This document shows positions 21,211-32,610 of a DNA stretch of 64,000 nucleotides, piece by piece; the first letter of the stretch is position 1; every line of letters begins with the position of its first letter. A program made the translations under genes and the position numbers. The notes under the pieces are model-generated. The model did not search any database. It was given only the letters and a program-made list of their open reading frames with translations, and was not told the DNA's origin. The stretch is from Peronospora farinosa (lineage: Eukaryota > Oomycota > Peronosporomycetes > Peronosporales > Peronosporaceae): the NCBI GenBank assembly GCA_947646735.1, contig CANTFK010000961.1:558001-622000 (forward strand). Direction: 5' to 3'.

Positions 21211-22511
21211 ATGCCACCGAAACGTGGTAAGGCTGATGGGTCGTCTGCAAAGGCGCCTATGCAGACCAACGCAACGCGCACACGCCGCGATAACTCGCAG
21301 CCGTCACTAAGTGTCTCTGTGACAACGCCGACATCGAATGTCAGCTTGTCAGCAGAGAACACGGATCCATCCCACTATTGTGCGGATGAAAATCTGTCTT
21401 TCATTGTAAATGACAATGAGAGCACGCCATTATATTACCTCAAAGAGGTGGTGAGCATAGTGCGTTGAAGAGGCATAAGTCCCCATCGCTAGAGGCACCC
21501 AACCTTCAAAAAGATTCCATGCTTTCTAACAGTGAGGTTCATGCCTCGTCGTCTGCGCCAACGAGCGCAGCGGCCAAAACTGAGCGCTATGCTTCGAAAG
21601 AAACAGCCGCGGCTCAAAAGTAGGTCGGCGATTTTCAGTCGTTCACTTATGTCAACCTGACGTCTGAAGTCTTGACAATCCATAATGGAGAGTCAGACTC
21701 AGGCAAGGGTGAGCTGAAAGCTCCACCGACTTCACAGTCGTCCTCACTAGCACGCCGTCGTGAGGGTGGCTACGTGAGTGATGGCTTGCCACCAATGCCA
21801 CCGCCATCCGAGTGGTCACGCTGGAGTGAAAATAGTGCGAGGCTTTTAAAGCGTGCCACTATTTACGCTAATAAACGTTTTAGCGTCTTTCATCGTGAAA
21901 AAGGCAGGGCAAAGCACGAGGTCGTGCTTTCCCTATCCCATCGTGTTGCGTTCTAACGAAACAACCGACGAATATGAGGTAGAGTTTCTGCGCCATGTTA
22001 AATCGCATGCAGATGCAGTGAAACAGCGGCCGCAGCGAATCAGCTTCGCTATGACGCGTGCGAGGGAGATATTGGGTGATAAAATACCCCCAACTCCTTC
22101 TCGTCACGCTGCTCCTGATAGTCCATCAGGACCTACCAGAGCGGGTTCAGCTGGTGCTTCTGCTCGTAAGCCGTCACCAGTCCAGGCACGTCGACGCGCA
22201 ACGCGACAACCGGTTCCCAAGAGTCGAAACCCTTCGGGTATCCTTTCCATTGGACTATGATCTGAAGCTTTTGCTTCACATGGCGGTGGGACAACAGCCT
22301 TTTAACAAGGAAACGCTTGCTCCCTCCCGCATCCACTAACATAGGTGGCGCGGATAGGAGCGTCGATTTCGACCAGCTACTCGCGGATGCTTATCCTGCC
22401 ATCGTCCAAACGCAGGCACAGAGTGCTGTTGTGAACCAACGGGTATCGGATCTCGAGCATCAAGTCTCACGACTGACAAGATGCGAAGGCGAGGAGCTTT
22501 TAGGGGTATGA
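21211..22511 (+). pseudogene. Antisense ORF of A-right, four frame segments
   Basis: The strand opposes gag-pol. Segments: 21211-21468 (MPPKRGKADG start), 21672-21956 (EWSRWSENSARLLKRA), 21853-22260 (NETTDEYEVEFLRHVKSHAD and a basic QARRRATRQPVPKSR) and 22317-22511 (FDQLLADAYPAIVQTQAQSA then a coiled coil, with its stop at 22511). The last 379 bases overlap Pol. About 920 bases lie outside pol and keep protein-like composition. It was probably one frame now broken by three shifts. Family unknown. Confidence 0.55.
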
Positions 22512-23782
22512 CCGCCTGAAACTTCTTTTAGACATTTTGAAGCGATTGGTGAGGCGAGACCCGCGTGACGCGCGGGTTCCTCTTCGCTTACCGATTCCTC
22601 TACCGAGCCCATGCTCGTATACGAGAAGAATTTTACCTTCACCGTCGCCTGATCGGCAATGACGCTCAAATTACATTCGACGTCACCATCGGTCTCGTTA
22701 GACTGATGTGGATATGTTATCTCTTCTGGATCAACATACCGTTTCAGACGACCCACGTAAAACACGGGGTGCGTCTTCATATACGGTGGGAGAGTGAGCC
22801 TACACCTTAGGTCTCCAACTTCTTCAACCACTGTAAAGGACCCAATGAACCGGGACAATAGCTTAGTAGTACCACCAGGTAGTACAGAGATTGCATGTTT
22901 AGGTAGGGTAGCAGTACTTGATAGCACTTTGTCCCCAATACTGAAGTGTTCATTGTTTTTGCGACCATGCTGGTCTGCATATTTTTTTTGCTTGTCCTGT
23001 ACGCTTGCCATCGCGTCACGGACTTTACATGTGATGGATAATCGCTCATCCACGAAGCACTGAGCTTCGCTCACGCTTTTAGCATCCAGCTCGCCTATGA
23101 CACCCCCAAGAGGTCTGTCATGGGTCGACGCTGTTGATAACACTATAGTGTCATCATCAAGGATCACAGGCATTTCTTGCCGTGCCTCCTCATTGACACC
23201 TATAGGTGTCGTGACCACAGCTAAACTAGCAGTGTCACTAGGGCAATTTGGACCCTCTTTGGCAGTCGCAACGAGCGAAGAGAGGAGCCCTCCCCCACTA
23301 AGACTCGGGCTGCGCACAAACGAGACGGGCGTCCGAGGATGGCGCAGTCTGTAAATATAAAACGGTGTTTTACCCGTACTGGCGTGAGCACTATATTGAT
23401 AGAGAACTCCACGAAGGGCAATTGCTCCATTCCTTAGGAGTCACTACAGTACGCAACACATCCGACACGAATCGATTGGCTCGCTCCGTTTGGCCATCGA
23501 TCTGGGGATGATCGGCTGTTGACATGCGGAGCTTGATTCTCAGCAAGTCAAACACATGACGCCAAAAACCTGACGTAAAACACGGATTCCGATCTGATAC
23601 TATGTAATCGGGCATCCCGTGTAGTCGATACACATGATCCAGAAACAATAGGGCAGCCACTTTACCTGATAGATATTGGTGCTACATGGTGACAAATGCA
23701 CCATCTTGCTCAGTCTATCTACAAAGACAACGAGCCCCATCCTGCCTTTATGGTCAGGCGGTAAGCCAAACATGAAGCCCAA
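22133..23782 (-). pseudogene. Integrase, GPY/F, chromodomain of A-right
   Basis: The inverted twin of 58-1707. Integrase core at 23391-23782, GPY/F-bearing frame at 22460-23317 (285 codons, 3 substitutions against the left copy), chromodomain at 22133-22342 (VQWKGYPKGFDSWEP). The same frameshifts are present in both copies, so the decay predates or has been shared by the duplication. Confidence 0.82.
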
Positions 23783-25369
23783 ACTGACCGACTTCCAACA
23801 ATCCGTTGGATCGGTTGTGGCTTCAGTGGCGCACTGTTCGAAGGTGCAAGCTTAATGCGCGGACACTCTTTGCAAGAGCGAATTTAGTTGGCCACCCATC
23901 GATATAGATGGGGCTACCAAAATTCCTCTGAAATTTGCAATAATGCCTTTTTACGGCCCAGATGTCCACTAGATGACTTATCATGGCACTCGTGAAGTAT
24001 CAACAGCATGAGATCTGTGCCATGAAGGACATAGTTCTCAAGGGATCACAAGGTGACAGATGATGACATAGTAGACCATCACTGTAGCTAAAGCGACTCA
24101 GCATCTCTTTTAGGTGCGACAGAAGGGTAACCTTTCGTCCACCAAAATGATCCAACAGCAGGCGACAATGTTCGTCCTGACTGTAACACTCCTTTATATC
24201 GGAGGCCATTGAGCTCGTCACATGGTAGACCTTCATGGAGGCCAATGTTGAAGACTCAACTTGTGCTTTTGCACGAGACACACCTTCCTGGGGTCTTGTC
24301 TCGAAGTCTGGTCTGCGCGATAACGCGTCAGCCAAGACATTCGACTTACCCGGCTTATATTCAACTTTGAAAATAAATTCATAGAAGAATGTTAGCCATC
24401 TCGCCATTCTCGGCGAGAATTGCGGTGAATAGGTCCGCAGTGATGCGTGATCCGTATAAACCACAAAAGGTTCGGTGCCCAAGAGGTGCACACGAAACTT
24501 AACAAGATCATACTTAATGGAAAGCAGATCCTTGTCATGCACAGGGTAATTCAGCTCTGCGGCTTTCAAAAGCCGAGACTGATACGAAATGACACGTTAA
24601 ACGTCGCTGCCATCCTTCTGCATGAGCGCGCTGCCGATTGCAAAATTGCTTGCATCGCAGACGACGCTAAAGAGCTTATCCGCTTCTGGCAATGCCAAGA
24701 CCGGTGCACCTACGAGAGATTGCTTTACTGGTGTGAACGCATCTACTTGTTCCTTTGACCAAGTCCATTCTGTACCCTTTTTCAAAAGGTCAGAAAATGG
24801 CTTAGTCCGTTCCGCATAATTCTTGCTGTACATATGCAAGTAATTAGTGAGCTCAAGAAATTGGCGCAGTGTCGTGGTACTGGCCATTCCTTGATAGCCT
24901 TTACCTTTTCTGGGTCTGCTCGTACACCATGTGCACCTACGATGCAGCCCAGCACAGGTATCTCGGGGACCCCTATTACGCACTTTTGCAAGTTCACGTA
25001 TAATTGGGCGTCACCCAGAGTCTGCAACACAGCGTCTAAACGACGCTTGTGCGAATCTATTGCACTCAGACCGTCCTCCGCCCTACTATGCACGAATACA
25101 TCGTCAAAGTAATGCAGCGCATAGTCACGGTGCTGACACATCACGTGAGCCACCACTCGGTTGAATGTTGCTGGAGCAATTTTCAACCCTTGTGGCATCA
25201 CAAGCCACTCTCACAGCATACCGCTTGGGGTGCTTACTGCCGTTTTGGCTACATCGGTATCTCTCATGAGAACCTGATAGTAGCCATCCTTCAAATCCAA
25301 CGAGGAAAAGATAGTTGACTTTCCCATGGAGCTCAACAAGACCTCTTTCCGCGGGATCGACGTTTGCGC
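23783..25369 (-). pseudogene. RT, RNase H and integrase N-terminus of A-right
   Basis: 25369 to about 24780 encodes RT from AQTSIPRKEV through HYFDDVFVHSRAEDG and RADPEKVKAIKEWPVP. 24597-24983 has VCDASNFAIGSALMQ. 24000-24569 is RNase H ([45 protein letters not shown]). 23783-24000 is the decayed zinc-binding region with no clean frame. RT catalytic Asp pair is present, but frame breaks at about 24800 and 24580 and a TGA near 25210 disable it. Confidence 0.8.
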
Positions 25370-25786
25370 CTCCGTCGTGATGCGTCTCCTCCCTTATTGA
25401 TGCATCGGGTGCGCAACGCTGGATTGTCGACCGTAATAATTGTCAACCGTATTGTCGATCATGAGGATTACAAGCCCCATGCGCCGAGTAATGACTCGGC
25501 GCCCACGAAGTACCATGTTGAGAAACATTACAGGGTTCGCTGGTTGATTTGTTCGCCGGTGCACAATGAATGGGAGCCTCGAAGTATGCTGGCTCAGGAT
25601 GTTCCAGACGTGGTCGAGAAGTATGAGTCGCGTAGGGAGAAGGCGATCGCGGGCGATGCTATCGATTTCAAGACCAATCTCGCGAGCCGTGATGCTCGCG
25701 AGCAACAGAACTACGACGACGAGTCCCTAAGCGATTCCGAGATTTATTATGAGTCTCGGGAAAACAAGGGTATTATTTGCGAATAA
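25370..25786 (+). pseudogene. Chromodomain and C-terminal tail of family-B Pol
   Basis: Chromodomain text RIVDHEDYKPHAPSNDSAP to EKHYRVRWLICSPVHNEWEP, then MLAQDVPDVVEKYESRR and an acidic end (SLSDSEIYYESREN). It shows that the Pol tail follows the chromodomain without a stop, unlike the B copy at 4215-4217. Small indels near 25398-25440. Confidence 0.78.
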
Positions 25787-26122
25787 GTAAATGCCATAGC
25801 GAACCGAGTTTGGCGCACTTGGGGATCGAACCAGCAACATCACGATCAAGAAACCAGTGGTAAAACACTGCACCAAGTGAATGATAGCAAATGACGAGCT
25901 TTGTGATTGACTTTAGGAAACTCCGGATGATTAACGCCGATAAAACTGTATATAGGCCACGGTTTAAGTCCTCTTCGATAACTCGTAGTGCCTGCTGTCT
26001 GTGGATCGTACGGTTGTTGTCTTCAGGGAAATCCTTGCGCGCGGTTAAGGTCATACTGCTCCGTTGTGTGTCACTGAGAAAATTCGAGGTTGTGTCGCTG
26101 CAATTTTGGTGAAAGGAATCAT
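25773..26122 (-). pseudogene. N-terminus of the family-B antisense ORF with upstream mini-ORF
   Basis: A 23-codon frame (26122-26051, MIPFTKIAATQ) ends in TGA overlapping the ATG at 26054 of a 93-codon frame (MTLTARKDFPEDNNRTIHRQ...). The second copy at 3676-3747 has the same mini-ORF and overlap. The frame runs through the tRNA-like segment, whose translation contains HWFLDRDVAGSIP. Product unknown. Confidence 0.45.
25812..25883 (-). repeat. tRNA-like segment, possible SINE head
   Basis: On the - strand: box A-like TTGGTGCAGTG, a D-arm pair GTG/CAC, box B GGTTCGATCCC, then AAGTGCGCC. No proper anticodon stem. It is homologous to 3917-3988. Confidence 0.45.
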
Positions 26123-26176
26123 TATTATGTTATGTGCTTACGTCGTAGTCAGCACAACTCAAAGAGGGGGGGGTGA

Positions 26177-26494
26177 TGTAATGAGGCAGCCTATTACATA
26201 AGTAGTTATAGGGCTAGTACATAATCACATAAGTGGGTATTGGGCAGTATCCGATTAGCGGATACTGCGCGTCATTCTATTATTGGTTTATTATTGAGGT
26301 GCCAGACACACTAGTTAGCCAATGATAAATTGACTTCCATGTGGATTGGTTCCTATGAGCTAGGTAACCTATTCGCACTTACTGCGAATCAAAACTAAAA
26401 CAAAATAAAACAGAGTTATATTTACGAGTTAATTAAGAGCGCTTCCTCAACGCTCTTTTAGAGGAAGACGGTAACGGGTCCTTATCCCGTTACA
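26177..26494 (+). repeat. LTR of family-B fragment
   Basis: 318 bp, TGTAATGAGG to CCCGTTACA. It is more diverged from the two B LTRs than they are from each other, so this is an older copy. Confidence 0.88.
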
Positions 26495-26499
26495 TCGTA

Positions 26500-27058
26500 A
26501 AGATGCTTTTGAATGCTAAGAGAAGGTACCAGGGAAAGTCCAGAGACGGCTCTAGCGAGGTAGCCGTAAAGACAACCGCGATCATAGATTGCAAAATTGT
26601 GCTCGATCAACCGTTACTAGGAAGCCGACATCAATCCGTTGATGGAGGGGTCTACGCGTTGGGATCTTGAGTCACGAAGTAAACTGTATCTTTAAGACTC
26701 TGGCTCAAACTCAAAGCGTATTGGACGCGGGTCTTACTCTTATGCAGGCAAATAAGCGTATACGCTAAGCCTTTCTTGGCCACGGCCGTAAAGAGCCTGA
26801 TAAAGCGTGGACGCAACTTTGTCTCAAAAACAACATACACTCCTTTAGAAGGTATGCTCTTCGCATTTGATACAACTTGATCTCCGACCTCATAACAATC
26901 AATACAACTTCTGCCTTTAGTATCAGCATATTCTTTTTGTTTGTCTTGGCTATCAGCCATTGCGTCACGCACTTTTCGTAAGACATTCAGTCGCGTTGAG
27001 AGAAACGTATTCACCTGTTTTTTAAACATTAACAGGGCTGACATCAGCAAGCCGATTC
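26500..27058 (-). pseudogene. Fragment of a D-like pol 3' end
   Basis: 26652-27050 resembles D Pol after integrase: [38 protein letters not shown] and LRPRFIRLFTAVAKKGLAY. It starts at its 5' side exactly where the C LTR begins (27059). Beyond about 26650 the homology fades; the rest shows no motif. Confidence 0.72.
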
Positions 27059-27397
27059 TGTAACGGGGATAGAACGTACCGTCACTAGCTCACACGCGCG
27101 CTTGACGAAGACTCAAGCCCAAGTAGTAGGTATTAAGTACTTTAACTCTGATTTTTATTTTTGTTCTAATTCGTACTAATTACGAAGATTTTAGTCGTAA
27201 TAAATACGAAAGTGCTCCCGCGTTTCGGGAACCACACAATTTCAGGTTAATTATTCATTGGTCCATATTGGGACTTTAGGCCCCAATAACAAACCAATAC
27301 TAAATTACCACGCTGTGCCCGCTATTCGGGCCCAGCACCTGTCTACATATGTAATTGTTCATTTGTGTTAACTATGTGTGTAGTGTAGCCCATTACA
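27059..27397 (-). repeat. 3' LTR of C, polypurine tract at 27398-27413
   Basis: 339 bp, TGTAACGGGG to CCCATTACA. The adjacent CCACCCCCTTCTCAAG is a polypurine tract on the coding strand. Confidence 0.85.
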
Positions 27398-27476
27398 CCA
27401 CCCCCTTCTCAAGACAGCACTCACCAACCGTGAGTGCTCAACTGTTGAAACCCCATCGCTCACAAACGAACAAGCA

Positions 27477-28860
27477 ATGTCCGGAGACCCAACACCCAAT
27501 CCAGCAGCACTCCCAAGAAACATCAGCGGGAGTGCAACAACCAGCATCATGGCGTGGCAACTCATACCTTGGTCACTGTACGACTTGTCCGGAGCTCACG
27601 CTTCGGACTCAATGGACACGATGCGGGACTACTTCCGCCGAATTCGAAAACTTCGCGGTAAGGATCTTAATGGAATCGAGCATCAAGCTCTACAACGTTC
27701 TTGGTGTGCCTTCATCCAACGTTGGAATCGGATGCTCGAGGATGGTAGCAGCTTCCAACTATGGCTCGCCAATCGAGAGGAGCTTCGCGCCGATCACTCC
27801 ATCGGCGCGCTACGCGAAAGAGTGTGTGAAAATGCTTGGAATGAGGACCGCCTCTGCTTCGTTCATGTCAATGAAGGATGCCAGTCTTGTGACTCGACTC
27901 CACGCCCATCCTCATGACGAATGGCGACGACACATCGCTGAGTGTATACTCAGTGATCGCGAACGAAGTTGGATTGCAAAGTATGAGCGAAGTCTGAGCG
28001 AACGGAGAAGCGCAGTTATTCGTGGTGCGCCTCGCTGGCAGCACCACTCGCGACAGCGGAGTCAATCTCCGCGGAATAATCAGCGCAGGGCAGCGACACG
28101 TTCGCCTGCCCGTCCTGCTGCGCAATTCTCGTCTCGCAATCGTGATAATGTGTATTCACCACGACGTTCCCGTTCACGGCATCGTTCTCGTTCACGACAT
28201 CGTTCTCGTTTGCGTCATCGTTCTCGTTCTCGACGACGTGGATATCCTTACCACTCTCGTTTGTCACGAGAGCGTTCGCGTGCTCGCCCGCCTTGGAATA
28301 GCCCGACTTCGTGGCTTCATACGACAGAACCACATCTGGAACGTCACGAAGGAGCGAGGAACGTGGTTCCCATGTATCCTGCTCGGTAGGGAATCCAAGC
28401 CAACGTACTCGGTACCTGCGCACGGATGGAACCGCGCACTTCTCATGAGCCGACTGCAGTGCTGGTTGTGGAGGGTCCTCGTGACCCACAATGCGTTCTA
28501 CAATCCAGCGCACCTGTTCCTCCGCATGTTGATGCGGAGGAGGGCCCTCGCGATGGTAGTGCTGGCGTCCTGGTTGCTCAGGACGATGTTGATCAGGCCG
28601 TGAACATAGCTGCCGATGCTCAGCTGGAGGCTGAGGCTGCCATTGAACGTGCTGCCCGGGCGGAGAAGACTTCGAGTGAGAACCGGCAGTCGAACTGTGA
28701 ACTGCTCGAACGGATAAGGGTTCTGGAGCGCCAGGTGCTTGGTCAAGTTCAGATGGGATCGAGGCCCCGCCCCATGTCATCGGCGCGTCGAGCACGACGA
28801 GAAGGCCGTTCGACTTACGAACCCCTGAAGCCGGCGTCGGAGCCAAACCGTGAAGCGTAG
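27477..28860 (+). pseudogene. Antisense ORF of element C, with Arg/Ser-rich region
   Basis: It starts at an ATG 80 bp inside the LTR (MSGDPTPNPAALPRNISGS). The first frame runs to 27917. The next frame (to 28389) contains DEWRRHIAECILSDRERSW and an RS/RH-rich stretch (repeated RSRSRHRSRSRHRS type). One TAG at 28387-28389 separates it from 28426-28860 in the same frame, which holds a coiled-coil segment (ENRQSNCELLERIRVLERQV) and a basic end. With one frameshift and one stop it would span 461 codons. The last 845 bases overlap Pol; the first 539 do not. RS-rich tracts are typical of nuclear RNA-binding proteins, but the role here is unknown. Confidence 0.6.
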
Positions 28861-29077
28861 CCGGACGATATTCCTTCAGCCGCCCGACATAGAATGTCGG
28901 GTGGAGTCGCAGTGAAGCGGGGACGTCGAGTGTATAAGCGTCGCCAATTGCCTTCAGAACCTTGAATGGACCGATGAAGCGTGGCGTGAGTTTACTCGCG
29001 CCCAGGTTAGTGACCGCTGAATCCCTTAAATCTTCCGTAGATAATAATACACGATCACCTTTCTCAAACTTTTTCAT
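28016..29077 (-). pseudogene. Pol C-terminus of element C: GPY/F and chromodomain
   Basis: 353 open codons. [20 protein letters not shown], then HPTFYVGRLKEYRP, a Gln/His/Pro-rich linker, and a chromodomain (WIVERIVGHEDPPQ to YRVRWLGFPTEQDTWEP). A tail has Asn/Asp repeats (NENDVVNENDAVNGN), the sense-strand face of the antisense RS tract. The upstream link to integrase is broken by a frameshift near 29080-29170. Confidence 0.8.
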
Positions 29078-29167
29078 GTTCTTTCTGCCATGTTTGTAAG
29101 CGTTCTCCTTCTTTTGGTCTACCGCAGATTGTAGTTCGTCGCGTACAAACCGGGTGATGGCCTGACG

Positions 29168-30830
29168 TTAGAGTATGAATTCCGACACAGCCATGTCATC
29201 AATTGGTCGCGACGACTCAATCGGCGCGTAGTTGGCAGTAGGTGAACGCTTACCTGAAGACGGGTCAATTAATGTCTGCGCAGTCCATCGAGCTAATGGG
29301 GACGCCACGTCTGATGGCGATAAAGTGGCCGTCTTTGCCTTGGATCGGATTACTGCATTCGCGCTCAAAATACCGTGAGCTGCACTCGATCGTTGTTTAT
29401 CACCTTTTTCCCCGCCAGAGTGGAGCCACTAGATGTTGTGGGTCGCCCTACGGCCAGGACAGTAGGAACACGAGGGTGGCGAGCTGAATTCACAAAGAAT
29501 GGCGTTAACCCTTTCGACGCGTGTACGACGTTGTTGAGCGAATTCAGCGAGTGGTAAAAATGCACTCCAACCTGTCAATGGCGCAGCGTAACTTCGAAGA
29601 GCGTCTGAGGACCCGATTCACGCGCTCGGTTTGCCCATCCGTTTCCGGATGGGCCGCAGTCGACATCAGCAATTTTTTTCCGAGGAGCTCGAACAGTGAC
29701 GTCCAAAATGCGGACGTAAATCGCGGATCACGGTCCGAAACAATGTATTCTGGATGGCCATGATGACGGACGCCGCGTCAATGAAGTGCGCCGCGGTCTC
29801 TGCCGCGGTGATCTTAGCGTGAACAGGCACTAGATGTGTCATCTTGCTGAATCTATCAACAAAATAACCAAGATGCCCGTTCGAGCTTGGCTATCGGATG
29901 CAATCCCGAAGATGAAGTCCATCGAAACTAATCTCCAGGCCTCTGATGCAATTGGCAACGATCGCAAGGGAGCCTGCGACGATGGAGATGGCTTCAAACG
30001 CTGGCAGATTTCTCACGTTCGGATCCAGTTGCGTACCCATGAGGCCAGAAGAAGTCTCGAGACACAGCCGCGAAAGACTTTCACGGCCTAAATGGCCGCC
30101 AGCAGGAGCATCGTGGTACTCATGGATGATTCTTGCACGCAAATTCTTGTCGTTGGCAATAACCGTGCGAGGAGCATCGAATTGGTCGATGCTATACAGA
30201 AGCAAAATCGCCGTCTAAACTGTATCGATGAATATGGTCGCGCTTGGTTGGGGTTAACGCTCTCAGTGCAACATAGCTGGGAGCACGCAGATACTCGATA
30301 ATGTCTGCATAATCTGAATCGCCCTTGTACGCTGCGACGATCTCATCAAATAAACACAGCTCGGGTGTAACTCGAGTTAGGTTCAGCGATACACACATCG
30401 CACATCGTTCATCATCGTCCTCGTCATCAGTAGTCTGACGACTCAGAGCAGTCCGAGGATCGTAGTCGGGACTTTGTGACAGAGCGTCAGCGGGAATATT
30501 AGTCTTGCCTGGATTGTAATGCACGACGAAGTTGTACTCAGAGAAGAATGAGAGCCATCGTGCCATCCGTTGGGACAGGTGTGGGCTCTTCATCGCTGTG
30601 CGCAGCGATGCATGATCGGTGTACAAAGCAAATGTACGTTCACCAAGCAGATGCACGCGAAACTTGATGAGTGCATAGCGCATCGCTAACAACTCCTTGT
30701 CGTGAATTGGATAGTTCTTCTTAGCTAGATTCATCTGTCGCGACTGATAACTCACGACTCGTTCGCGGCCCTCATCATCAAATTGCATGAGGTCACAACT
30801 GATTGCAAAATCACTGGCATCGCAAACCAC
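29168..30830 (-). pseudogene. RNase H and integrase of element C, decayed
   Basis: 30192-30830 is RNase [51 protein letters not shown] and PADALSQSPDYD. Integrase is badly broken: 29891-30205 has AGGHLGRES, while 29365-29565 has NVVHASKGLTPFFVNSARHP. The integrase core between 29570 and 29890 is readable only in pieces on the - strand. Confidence 0.72.
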
Positions 30831-32134
30831 GTGGAACGGCTTGGAGTAGGACCAGCACTGGAGCTGACTCCAGGCTATTCTTTACTGCTTCGAAGGCTGC
30901 TTGGTTCTCGGTACGCCACAACCACGTGGCGTCTTTCTTCAAGAGTGAAGACAAAGGCTGGATAGAACCAGCATAATCCTTCGTATACTTGTGCAGATAA
31001 TTAGCCAAGCCGAGCCACTGGCGCAGCTCCGTAGGGTTCTTGGGCGTGGGCCAAGAACAGATGGACGACACCTTCTCTGGATCAGCTCGAATTTCCGATT
31101 TACTCATATAGAAACCCAACACCGGAATCTCAAGTGCACAAAAGACACACTTATTGAGATTCGCGTACAACTTGTTGTCCCGCATAACTTGAAACACTTG
31201 CTTCAGGTGTTGAAGGTGAACTTGGACATCATTGAGGTTGCCCTCGGGCGCGACTGTGGACGAAGATGACGTCAAAATAACTTAAAGCAAAGTTCCGAAG
31301 GGGTCTTAACACTTGAGACACCATGCGATTGAAAGTGGCCGGAGCGTTCTTCAATCCTTGTGGCATAACCAGCCACTCCCATGACATGCCACTTGGGGTG
31401 CTCACCGCGGTGAGTGGGATATCACTCGGTCGCATCAGAATCTGGTAAAAGCCATCGGTCAAGTCGATGGCACTGAAGATTACACTTCCTGACATGAAAT
31501 TCAGCACCATGTCCTTCCTGTGAATAGGCGTTTGCGCAGAAATAGTGTCATCATTCGACTTATTCAACGCATGCACTATCCGCCAGCCTCCCGTAGCCTT
31601 CTTCACGCAAAAGGTTGGACTCGAATGTGGTGAGATACTTTCACACACATGACCCGCCTTGCGGCGGCCTTCAAATAATGCGTCAACAGCCTCGTCTTTA
31701 TCTTGAGGCAACGGACACTGCCGTGTCACACAATACTTCGAACCTGGCAAGAGATCAATCTCGTGTCGAACACCACGGTCCGCAGGAAGTTCAGCCGGGA
31801 ACACGTCTGCATACTCACGAGCAATGTCGTAGACAGGGTTACGAGACTCTCGCAGAGCCTCCCATGACTGTGATGCAAACCTTTCTTCACGCGCTGACCT
31901 CGGCTCAGCGCTTCGAGGACGCGCCATATGCTCCTCGTTTGCCACGGTAACCACCTCGTTGGTGATTAGACACACTTGTTCCACAGTGCCTCCCTTAAGG
32001 TCACGCCAAAAATGCTTCCAGGAAAGCCCTGGAAGGCTTGTAATGGAAGACACGTCACGAGGAGGGCTCTCAACTTCAATATATTGGCGCCTTTGTGGAC
32101 TCCCTTCCACATATATACGATAGCGTGGACACAT
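30811..32134 (-). pseudogene. RT of element C with altered catalytic motif
   Basis: 31229-32134 carries the conserved LPGLSWKHFWRDLKGG motif, [33 protein letters not shown] and [18 protein letters not shown]. The catalytic FDD reads FDV (SYFDVIFVHS), removing an essential Asp. 30811-31275 continues with LYANLNKCVFCALEIPVLGF and [10 protein letters not shown] after a frameshift. It cannot be active. Confidence 0.82.
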
Positions 32135-32309
32135 TCCAACGCTAGATTCTCGGTGCAGTTGTCTCCATCGTGCTTCGAGTCACTACTTGAAGCTGGCGAA
32201 TCGCAGTCAGGTGATAAACCATCACCCCCCTCTAGGCACTGGATATCCTCATCCACGATGCCGGAAACACTAGACGGGAGTAGCCTAAACTCGACCTTCG
32301 ACACTTGAT

Positions 32310-32610
32310 GCGGGGAGCTCCTGCTCGGTCGCCGTAAACCCGTGTGGGAGCCCCTGCTCAACCACAATATGCCCATGTAGGAACCTCGGTTCGACCACAG
32401 TGGGTGATGATGGGAACCCCGGTTCGACCATCATGCTCTCGCGTGGGGACTCCTGTCCGTCCACGTCACACTAGCTGGCTAGCTCTTGCTCGTCGTCACA
32501 ATGCCCTTGTGGGAGCCCCTGCTCGACCACAATAGGTGCAGATGGGAACCCCGGTTTAACCACTGCATTCTCGTGCGGGAACCCCTGTTCGACCGCGTCA
32601 TCCTCGTCGT
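32310..32610 (-). repeat. Degenerate 33-bp coding repeats in the C protease-RT linker
   Basis: About eight copies of an 11-residue module around VEQGFP or VEQGLP, interrupted by frame breaks. It is the same module as the half units in B. Confidence 0.65.

Larger units (their letters stand above)
25370..26494 (+). mobile_element. 5'-truncated family-B fragment with 3' LTR
   Basis: It begins abruptly in the Pol C-terminus (CTCCGTCGTGATGC), fused to A-right RT, and runs through chromodomain, tail, tRNA-like segment, polypurine tract (about 26157-26176) and a 318-bp LTR. Orientation is opposite to A-right. No target duplication is visible because the 5' end is missing. Confidence 0.85.

Noticed and set aside
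25812..25883. Functional tRNA gene
   Set aside because: No anticodon stem can be folded and the second copy has a damaged box B.
29521..29763. + strand 80-codon frame and similar short frames in element C
   Set aside because: They are shadows of decayed integrase on the - strand.
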